A stretch of DNA of 10,183 bases from DAOVDI01 sp965373045 (GTDB taxonomy: Bacteria; Acidobacteriota; Aminicenantia; Aminicenantales; Aminicenantaceae): positions 1 to 10,183 of the forward strand of contig CBDVEQ010000100.1 of the NCBI GenBank assembly GCA_965373045.1, given 5' to 3'. Positions 1 through 6,355 of the stretch are shown one piece after another. The notes beneath the pieces were generated by a model. The model saw only the letters and a program-made list of their open reading frames with translations. It did no database searches and was not told where the DNA came from. Numbering within the stretch: position 1 is the stretch's first letter; each line of letters begins with the position of its first letter. The translations under genes and the position numbers were made by a program.

Positions 1-930
1 GCCCAGGTAATTGATGATAAGGAAGGAAATTTCCAGTACATTAATAAAATATATGCAGAAATGTTTGGATACTCCTTAGAAGAGATGAAAAAGCAATCAA
101 TCCAATCGCTTGTTTATCCTGATGATGTTGAAATGGTCATGAAATATCATAGTGGGCGCATTTATGGAAAAAAAGTTCCATCAAAATATGAGTGCCAGGG
201 AGTCAGAAAAGATGGTTCGATTATATGTCTTGAAGTGCATGCTAATGCTCTAAAACAGGGGAGAAAAATTGTAGGGACTCGCTCGTATTTATGGGATATC
301 ACAGAGCGTAAGAGGGTAGAGAATGAGCTTCAGCAGACATTAAAGAAATTACGAAAAGCCTTGGGAAGTATTATCAAGGTTGTGGCGTCAACAGTAGAAG
401 TGAGGGATCCTTACACAGCAGGTCATCAGCAGCGAGTGGGGGATCTTGCTCGTATGATAGCAATTGAGATGGGATTGAAAAAACAGATTATTGATGGAAT
501 CCGTATGGCCGGAGCTATTCATGATATTGGCAAAATAGCTTTGCCTGCAGAAGTTTTAAGCAAACCTTCCACTCTATCTGCGGTTGAATATGAGCTAATT
601 AAATGTCATCCAAAAATTGGATGTGAAATATTGAAGAATGTAGAATTTCCTTGGCCTGTTGCAAAAATTGTGTTGCAACATCACGAAAGACTTAATGGTT
701 CTGGTTATCCTTTAGGGCTTTCAGGTAAAGAAATTATTATTGAGGCAAGAATTTTGGCAGTAGCTGATGTTGTAGAGGCCATGACCAATCACCGTCCATA
801 TAGGCCAGCTCTTGGTATAGAAGTTGCCTTTAAGGAAATCGAAAATAATAAAGATATTCTGTATGACCCCAAAGTAGTTGACGCTTGTATAAAATTATTC
901 AAAGAAAAAGGATTTAAGTTTAAAACCTGA
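1..930 (+). CDS. PAS domain / HD-GYP cyclic-di-GMP phosphodiesterase-like protein (5' partial)
   Basis: The frame is open from base 1, so the gene begins upstream; the ATG at base 61 is internal to a PAS fold (DKEGNFQYIN..., then FGYSLEEM). Window residues 1-105 are the end of a PAS sensor ending in a PAC-type motif (YLWDITERKR), then a short helical linker. Residues about 120-300 are an HD-GYP domain: H142 in AGHQQRV, H174-D175 in HDIGK, H203, H227-H228-E229, GYP at 235-237 and D256 in AVADVVEAM, so the expected metal ligands are present. HD-GYP enzymes hydrolyse cyclic di-GMP (some cGAMP), here probably under control of the PAS sensor, whose ligand is unknown. One deviation is HHERLNGSGYP, with Asn where the family usually has Asp. 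It ends in TGA. Its base composition is more A+T rich than the downstream genes, and it shows no functional link to them. Confidence 0.93.
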   Translation, partial: AQVIDDKEGNFQYINKIYAEMFGYSLEEMKKQSIQSLVYPDDVEMVMKYHSGRIYGKKVPSKYECQGVRKDGSIICLEVHANALKQGRKIVGTRSYLWDITERKRVENELQQTLKKLRKALGSIIKVVASTVEVRDPYTAGHQQRVGDLARMIAIEMGLKKQIIDGIRMAGAIHDIGKIALPAEVLSKPSTLSAVEYELIKCHPKIGCEILKNVEFPWPVAKIVLQHHERLNGSGYPLGLSGKEIIIEARILAVADVVEAMTNHRPYRPALGIEVAFKEIENNKDILYDPKVVDACIKLFKEKGFKFKT

Positions 931-1041
931 CAACCCCCAAATTTTATTGCCAACTCCACGTGTATATATAAATTCCTTCTTATTCTGGTTTTATATAATT
1001 TCCTTGTCAAAATTCATTAGGACATGGCTCGGGCAGATGTT

Positions 1042-1069
1042 CAAAATGTTTTAATTTTGGTTTTTTTTA
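1042..1069 (+). terminator. Possible weak rho-independent terminator after the HD-GYP gene
   Basis: CAAAAT (1042-1047) and ATTTTG (1054-1059) form a perfect 6-bp inverted repeat with a 6-nt loop, followed by a run of eight T (1061-1068). The position between the HD-GYP stop and the next gene's start suits a terminator. The stem has only one G-C pair, so it would be weak. The remainder of the 185-bp spacer (931-1115) holds no ORF or RNA gene I can recognise. Confidence 0.35.
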
Positions 1070-1104
1070 TGTTATATAAGAATTGATCCCATGATTGAAA
1101 AATT

Positions 1105-1109
1105 GGAGG
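1105..1109 (+). promoter_or_regulatory. Shine-Dalgarno GGAGG that sets the amidohydrolase start at GTG 1116
   Basis: GGAGG lies 6 nt before the in-frame GTG at 1116. This choice gives a protein that reaches the D-x-H-x-H metal motif at residues 11-15, as expected for the family. The alternative TTG at 1095 would place the Shine-Dalgarno inside the coding region. Confidence 0.75.
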
Positions 1110-1502
1110 ATAAGAGTGTGTGATTATCAATTTTCAGATCATATCGATGGGCATATTCATGTTATGAAAGTTTCTGAAACCAGCAAATTATATGAGAATC
1201 TGACTGAGATACGATCTGTTCAAGCCGGTATAGTCTGTCAATATGGAAATAGTGTGACCAATAGTAATCCTGCGGGGTTTGTTATGAAATCAAGAGATCC
1301 GGGAAGGTTCTATATTCTGGCAGGGTTGGAACACTCCGGGATTTTATTTGGGGCGAAGAATGTGACCCCACTTCTTGAGCAGCTCCATATACTCCATGAT
1401 ATCGGAGTAGATGGGATCAAACTTCTTGCTTCGAAAACTACAGAGAGAAAGCGGCTGGGGGTGCCGTTGGATTCACCATATTTTTCAGAATTTTTTAAAG
1501 AA

Positions 1503-1505
1503 TGA
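1503..1505 (+). other. In-frame TGA codon inside the amidohydrolase
   Basis: The TGA follows GAA (Glu129) and precedes GAA AAC ATG in the same frame. It falls in the segment before the strand bearing the HWH motif, not at a metal ligand. It is one base away from TGC/TGT (Cys), TGG (Trp), GGA (Gly) and CGA/AGA (Arg). TGA ends the genes at 930 and 6352, so it is not a generally reassigned codon here. Confidence 0.9.
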
Positions 1506-1511
1506 GAAAAC

Positions 1512-2231
1512 ATGGGAATATCCCTCCATTGGCATGTGGCTGACCCAGAGGAATTTTGGAAACCTGAAAAGCTTCCGGAATGGGCCCGTGAGAAAGGGTG
1601 GGGCTATGATAACAGCTATTTAACAAAAGAAGATCTGTATGATGAGACCTTAAATGTGCTGCGCCGCCATCCTTCTTTACAGGTCGTTTTTCCTCATTTC
1701 TTTTTTCTTTCTGCGGATCTGCAAAGAGCCAATAAACTGCTTAATGAGTTTCCACGTGTGAACCTGGATTTGAGCCCCGGAATCGAGCTTTTCTACAACA
1801 TGTCCCTCAAAAAAGAAGAAACAAGGGAATTTTTTTGTGAATTTTCCGATCGCATCCTTTTTGGTACAGATATTCTGGGATCTCACTCAATCGAAGAAAT
1901 GAAAATAAGGGCTGGGATTGTTTACAGATTTTTAACAGAAGATAAAGAGTTCAGGGTGCCGGAAAGAGCGGATTTTCTTCTTGGTCAGCCTGGTGATGGA
2001 ATCATCCGCGGGCTTCAGCTTCCAGGAGGGATCGTCAATTCCATTACTATGAACAATTTCCATCGGATTTTTGGTCAGCTTCCCAGTTTATTGGATGTGC
2101 CGGCTGCCCGGAAGGAAAGCCTCCGCCTTGGAAGGATCGAATCCGAAGTAAATTCCATTTCCATTAAGGAAACAGAAGGATATCGGGCTGATGAAAAATT
2201 GGGGAAAATTACAATTGCCTCACCCGTTTGA
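1512..2231 (+). CDS. C-terminal part of the amidohydrolase, possible separate translation from ATG 1512
   Basis: If translation restarts after the TGA, the ATG at 1512, only 6 nt past the stop, would give 239 residues. These hold the HWHVADPEEFW strand, the HFFF strand and the FGTD aspartate, but lack the N-terminal HxH. No convincing Shine-Dalgarno precedes this ATG; any expression would have to come from coupled reinitiation. I regard independent function as unlikely unless it pairs with the N-terminal 129-residue fragment (1116-1505) to rebuild the barrel. Confidence 0.35.
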   Translation: MGISLHWHVADPEEFWKPEKLPEWAREKGWGYDNSYLTKEDLYDETLNVLRRHPSLQVVFPHFFFLSADLQRANKLLNEFPRVNLDLSPGIELFYNMSLKKEETREFFCEFSDRILFGTDILGSHSIEEMKIRAGIVYRFLTEDKEFRVPERADFLLGQPGDGIIRGLQLPGGIVNSITMNNFHRIFGQLPSLLDVPAARKESLRLGRIESEVNSISIKETEGYRADEKLGKITIASPV

Positions 2232-4908
2232 TATTTAAATCGATCTCAATTTTATTCTTGTTCTCGATCCCGGTTGCTTGAATATGAGGCAGGATTTCTA
2301 TCATGTCTGTCCCCGGTTCTCCGACTTTGATCGTATAAAGCCCCTTTTTAAACACTTTGGGATGAAAAATTCGAGAGTTCACCCGAATTGTATAGAGGAT
2401 CTTTTCCGTCTGTTCATCGATGATTTGAATCACGGGATCGCGTAAGCCGCTGATATTCAGGATAGGCAGATAGGCCTCGGCTTTTTTTCCATAGTTATCA
2501 GCTTGTTGAAATTCAACAGGCCATCCAGGGTAGGGTTTGGCCTCAGGATTGGAAGGATCTTCCCATCTTGGCCAGTTTTCATACACGATCTTTCGGGTTG
2601 ATCGGAAAAACCGTGCTATGCCGTATCCAGGAGACCGGTCATGGAGACGGGAAGGCTCTTTTCCCGTCAAAGCAGGATTGGAGACTGCATGGACTGTTAT
2701 CTTGTTTCCGAAACCATCTTCGAATTCACCAGTATATCGAGGCGCTTCTGGTTTCCTGTTTTTTCCGGGGATATTGGGATACCAGCGCCGTGGCCAAAAG
2801 TTGGCGATAGATGGAACACACAGGGCATAAGAGGCATCGTTCCAGTTATCGATGCCGTATTGGATCGTGCTTCCCAGGTGCTGGTCCCCGCTGATGTGAG
2901 CAGCGAATCCCTTCCGGATAATTCTTATAGCCCTGTTTCTTCCGGACTGAGGCCATCCGTTGGAATCCATGTCTGCAACAGGCCAGTCATTGTCTGCGTA
3001 CTCTCCGGCTTGTAAAAGAGCAAGATCCGGGATGACGGCTCCGCTTTTTGATCCTTTGGGAAGTGTGGCTACATTGGAAAAAAGTGTTTGTGATAGAAGA
3101 ACTTTCATCCATGTGCCTCCACTCCAGTCTGCTGCCCATTTCTCGAGAAATTCCAACTGGCGGTCTCCAAGCAGTTTGGCTTCCGGGACATCGGCTTCTA
3201 TTTTTGGATCAAATATCGGATTTTGATACCATCCGTTCCAGATCCAGGCGTTGGGAAGCAGAGGCTTGGGAGCGGATTTGAATTTGCGGTCTTCGATAAC
3301 TGCAAAACTGATGCCTCCGTAATTCATCTCGCAATAATAAACGCCGATCCCCTGAAGAATGGGAGTGGGGTCATATGGGTCGGGAAGGTGGCTTGTCTGA
3401 GTTCTTTCGACCATGTTGACAAATTCAGGGGAAAGTTTATAGCCGCCTGTATCCTGAGCTTCAGCGCCGCTTAATCCTTTTTTAGTCGCTTTCCCTCCGG
3501 CACCCCATAGATTTCCGTGAAAAACATCATGATCATCAGGAATTATAACAGTTGGGATATCTGCAGTCAGGTCACGGAAAGCCCAGCACCAGAGATACCA
3601 CTTGTAAAGATAATCCAGAAAGGGATGGGTGATATCAGCTCTGGTCGGGCTGGCTCCTTCATAGACCTGATCTCCGCTGAAGAACAGGACATCGGGATTG
3701 TGAAATGATACATGTTTGTTAATATCCGTATGGGGAAACCAGAGCCCTTTGTTCCAGGGAAAAGTCGTTCCGTCCACTCCTCTTTGTGCATTGTGATTTC
3801 CGGTGAAGGCGGCCAAGATCATCTCTTCTTTGTTAACAGGGTCATGGCGGATGGTTCCTTCCCGGAAATAAGTCTTTGACCGGCCTTTTCCCAGTTTGAG
3901 AGCATAACTGACTCTGTAAGGGACATCTTTACTAGCATCCCAGTTGTTTATGCGGAATGTCGCTGTGAAACCTGGATGGAACACGGTTGTCACACCTCTT
4001 GTCTCCCATTTATTTCCGTTTAAGGACTGAAGTTCCACCTCTAAATTGTCCATTTCACTAATAGGCATTATCTGGGCTGTCAGCTTCAAGATTTTTTTGC
4101 TCAGAGTGTATTGAGTGCTCAGGATCGGGCCACAGTTACGCTCTTCATGGATTTCAAACTTTTCTCCTGACACTGTCCAGTTTTTAAACCAGAAACTCCC
4201 GGGATGTTCCCCTGTTCCAGGATGGGAGACAAGCGACACATTTCCGGTCAGGCGATCAGATGGAATGGATTCTTTCAGAAATAAACGGCTGATAATTTTT
4301 CCAGACCTGGAATCGCGATTTTCCAGCTTTATGGAGTATTGGCCATCACGATAAGTAGTGATCATGTGCAGTTCCATTTGTTCTGAAAGATGGGATTCCG
4401 AATCCTGCCTGGCCAGATGGAAATTTGCTTTTTCGAAATCCCGGATAAAAAGTTTTCCCTCTCCATCTACTCCCAAAAAAAGGCCTCCGCCCTCGCCATA
4501 ACTGTGATGGATAAGAGCTGCCGCCCTGTAATCCATTTCCGCACCAGCCCCTACAAGGAAGCCTGCTGCAGCATCCCCGGGCGGTTTTATATTCTGTTCC
4601 ATGACACCCCAAGTCACGTTCATCTGAAAGTTTCCATCTGTTTGTCCAAGTCGCCGTGTCAGAAGATGGACAGTGCGCATAGGCTTTTTTTCCTGGGCGG
4701 TTAAGCATTCTAAACGTCCGTCCCGAATGCCCCAATCATGCAGGCGGTTGGCCCAAAAATCCGGGCCGACCCAGGAACGTTCCATCTCCAATGGCCAACT
4801 GCTTTTAAATTGGTTTTTTTCTCCGGCTGAAGAACAGGATAAGAGGTACAGGGCGAAAATCATGAAGATACCGAATAACCAATAAAAAAAATCTTTCTTT
4901 TTTGTCAT
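2209..4908 (-). CDS. PhoD-like metallophosphatase lipoprotein with N-terminal beta-sandwich domain
   Basis: 899 residues. Basic residues, a hydrophobic stretch and a lipobox L22-L-S-C25 indicate an exported lipoprotein. Residues about 40-245 look like a LamG/DUF1080-type beta sandwich (alternating short strands, ending SFWFKNWTVSG). Residues about 255-345 resemble the beta domain that precedes the catalytic part in PhoD proteins. The metallophosphatase core follows, with G412-D413 in SGDQVYE, D458-D459-H460-D461 in PDDHDVF and G674-D675-Q-H677 in HISGDQH. The family hydrolyses phosphomonoesters or diesters with a metal centre. About 150 residues at the C-terminus form a further beta-rich region. 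It is the last gene of the minus-strand run: the start lies 16 nt after the PhoA-type stop, with only a weak GTGGAT ribosome site, suggesting coupled expression. It is longer than a typical PhoD of about 500-600 residues because of the extra domains. The substrate is unknown. Confidence 0.88.
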   Translation of the reverse strand: MTKKKDFFYWLFGIFMIFALYLLSCSSAGEKNQFKSSWPLEMERSWVGPDFWANRLHDWGIRDGRLECLTAQEKKPMRTVHLLTRRLGQTDGNFQMNVTWGVMEQNIKPPGDAAAGFLVGAGAEMDYRAAALIHHSYGEGGGLFLGVDGEGKLFIRDFEKANFHLARQDSESHLSEQMELHMITTYRDGQYSIKLENRDSRSGKIISRLFLKESIPSDRLTGNVSLVSHPGTGEHPGSFWFKNWTVSGEKFEIHEERNCGPILSTQYTLSKKILKLTAQIMPISEMDNLEVELQSLNGNKWETRGVTTVFHPGFTATFRINNWDASKDVPYRVSYALKLGKGRSKTYFREGTIRHDPVNKEEMILAAFTGNHNAQRGVDGTTFPWNKGLWFPHTDINKHVSFHNPDVLFFSGDQVYEGASPTRADITHPFLDYLYKWYLWCWAFRDLTADIPTVIIPDDHDVFHGNLWGAGGKATKKGLSGAEAQDTGGYKLSPEFVNMVERTQTSHLPDPYDPTPILQGIGVYYCEMNYGGISFAVIEDRKFKSAPKPLLPNAWIWNGWYQNPIFDPKIEADVPEAKLLGDRQLEFLEKWAADWSGGTWMKVLLSQTLFSNVATLPKGSKSGAVIPDLALLQAGEYADNDWPVADMDSNGWPQSGRNRAIRIIRKGFAAHISGDQHLGSTIQYGIDNWNDASYALCVPSIANFWPRRWYPNIPGKNRKPEAPRYTGEFEDGFGNKITVHAVSNPALTGKEPSRLHDRSPGYGIARFFRSTRKIVYENWPRWEDPSNPEAKPYPGWPVEFQQADNYGKKAEAYLPILNISGLRDPVIQIIDEQTEKILYTIRVNSRIFHPKVFKKGLYTIKVGEPGTDMIEILPHIQATGIENKNKIEIDLNIKRVRQL

Positions 4909-4924
4909 TGTAGATCCACAAATT

Positions 4925-6355
4925 TTAATTTAGGGATAATCCCATGATCTCAGACAGCTTATTGGCAAGCTCTGTGTTGTCAAAGTAGCTGTTGAAAGAT
5001 TCTGCTCCTGTACCCATGGCAAAAACCGGCACAGGGCTGCCTGAATGACGGGTGGTGGCCCAACTGATACCGGCCTTGCTGTTCAGGATCTTTACTGCAG
5101 TGAATCCAAAAAACCAGCTTTTTGAATTCTCCATGGAGCTTTTGAGTTCTTCAAGTTCCTTTTTTGAGAGAGATAAAAAACTTTTTTGTTTAGCATCCGT
5201 GCTTAACACGTATAAGCCGAAATATTTCTGAACCGCTGGAAGCAGATCTTCCAGTTTTCGTTGATCCTTGTCCATTGACTTCCAGTAGGGCCTTGCGATC
5301 TTCTCGTTAAACAGGTCCAGGGAGATATTCTGATAAGCCAGAAGTTCGATCGAAGTTGGATAGACCGGCCTGTCTGAACGGAGAGTCATTCCCCCTGTTT
5401 CATGGTCAGCCGTCACAATGATCAGTGTTTCCTTGGGATGTTTCTTGTAAAAATCAATGGCTTCCTGAATAGCTTGGTCAAAAGCCAGAACTCCTTTTAT
5501 AGTGGTTGCTGCGTCATTGTCATGACAGGCCCAATCGATCTTTCCCCCTTCAGTCATGATGAAAAATCCTTCGGGATTAAAAAGGATGTCTATGGCTTTC
5601 CGGATATAGGCTGAAAGCGGGAGATCGAATTCAGTCCTGTCGATCTCATATGGCATGGCTTGAGCGCTGTCCAGAATTTCGTTAAAAGCGATGACTTTTT
5701 CTGCTCCGGCCTTTAATTCTTTAAAAGCTTTTCTAGTAGTAATGACCTGAAATCCGTTTTTTAGGGCCATCTCCATGACATCCGGTTTATCTCCCTTTCT
5801 TCCTTTAGGGAAGAGGAGGCCACCGCCTCCGAAGAAATCAAAACAGCTTTGTGCCATAGAAACAGAAATATCATAATATCCTGAACGCGCAGGTACATTC
5901 GTATAAAAACAGGCAGGTGTGGCATGGTCCAGAGATACATTGGAAATTATGCCTACTTTCATTCCCGCAGCTTTTGCCGCGTGAGAAATAAGCCTGTAGG
6001 AGATCTCCTGTTTTTCATCCATGTTGATGAGCTTGTTTCTGGTCTTGTGACCGGTAGCCATAGCAGTAGCGGCTGCCGCAGAATCGGTGAAAAATGAGTT
6101 TGAGGAGTGGGTCATCATAAATCCCTGGACCGGGAATTGTGTGAAGCGAAGTTTTTTTATGCCGACCGTTTTTTCAGATGTAACTCCCAGAAACATCTGC
6201 GCAGCATGTATCTGGGAAAGGCCCATCCCATCTCCGATAAAAAGAAAAACATATTTGACTGGCTCCGGCCCGGTACTACAGCTTGAAAGGACAATAAAAA
6301 TCAATATTAAAATGGATAGAAAAGAGATTTTTTTTATTTCTGTAATATTTTTCAT
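4925..6355 (-). CDS. PhoA-family alkaline phosphatase, lipoprotein
   Basis: 476 residues with a hydrophobic signal and lipobox L23-S-S-C26, so a membrane-anchored exported enzyme that releases phosphate from phosphomonoesters. The whole active site can be mapped to E. coli PhoA: D42 in IGDGMG (D51), nucleophile S92 in TDSAAAAT (S102), T146 (T155), R157 (R166), E269 in TEGGKID (E322), D274 (D327), H278 (H331), D317-H318 in TADHETGG (D369-H370) and H437 in RHSGSP (H412). Where E. coli has D153 and K328 this protein has H144 and W275, the pair found in the cold-active TAB5 enzyme and many environmental phosphatases. It starts at ATG 6355 with the ATGA overlap on the preceding stop and a Shine-Dalgarno AAGGG inside the upstream gene, so it is translationally coupled. 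All key residues are present. Confidence 0.95.
   Translation of the reverse strand: MKNITEIKKISFLSILILIFIVLSSCSTGPEPVKYVFLFIGDGMGLSQIHAAQMFLGVTSEKTVGIKKLRFTQFPVQGFMMTHSSNSFFTDSAAAATAMATGHKTRNKLINMDEKQEISYRLISHAAKAAGMKVGIISNVSLDHATPACFYTNVPARSGYYDISVSMAQSCFDFFGGGGLLFPKGRKGDKPDVMEMALKNGFQVITTRKAFKELKAGAEKVIAFNEILDSAQAMPYEIDRTEFDLPLSAYIRKAIDILFNPEGFFIMTEGGKIDWACHDNDAATTIKGVLAFDQAIQEAIDFYKKHPKETLIIVTADHETGGMTLRSDRPVYPTSIELLAYQNISLDLFNEKIARPYWKSMDKDQRKLEDLLPAVQKYFGLYVLSTDAKQKSFLSLSKKELEELKSSMENSKSWFFGFTAVKILNSKAGISWATTRHSGSPVPVFAMGTGAESFNSYFDNTELANKLSEIMGLSLN

Larger units (their letters stand above)
1116..2231 (+). pseudogene. Amidohydrolase (PF04909-like TIM barrel) interrupted by an in-frame TGA
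   Basis: Read through, this is one continuous frame of about 371 residues, the usual size for an amidohydrolase-2 family metal-dependent hydrolase. The metal site looks complete: D11-G-H13-I-H15 on the first strand, K102 in DGIKLL, H138/H140 in LHWHVADPEEFW, H194 in FPHFFF and D252 in FGTD. Codon 130 (1503-1505) is TGA, giving ...FFKE-stop-ENMGI..., with the frame unchanged on both sides and no other lesion. The first 129 codons carry only the HxH ligands and the later part carries the rest, so the N-terminal fragment alone cannot be an enzyme. The simplest reading is a recent nonsense mutation or a sequencing error. Selenocysteine insertion, or two separately translated halves, are less likely alternatives. 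The substrate is unknown. The 3' end overlaps the convergent PhoD-like gene by 23 bp. Confidence 0.75.

Noticed and set aside
1073..1080. TATATAAG as a -10 box for the amidohydrolase
   Set aside because: There is no good -35 match at 16-18 nt upstream in this A+T-rich spacer; such matches arise by chance.
1095..1505. Amidohydrolase start at TTG 1095
   Set aside because: The GGAGG at 1105-1109 is correctly spaced for GTG 1116, and the extra residues are not family-like.
1506..1545. SECIS-like stem-loop after the in-frame TGA
   Set aside because: Several short competing hairpins can be drawn (GGGA/TCCC, ATGG/CCAT), but the loop is small or too close to the TGA; not strong enough to list as a feature.
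4346..4735. 129-residue minus-strand ORF inside the PhoD-like gene
   Set aside because: It is a shifted frame of the real gene, with no start signal and no recognisable domain.
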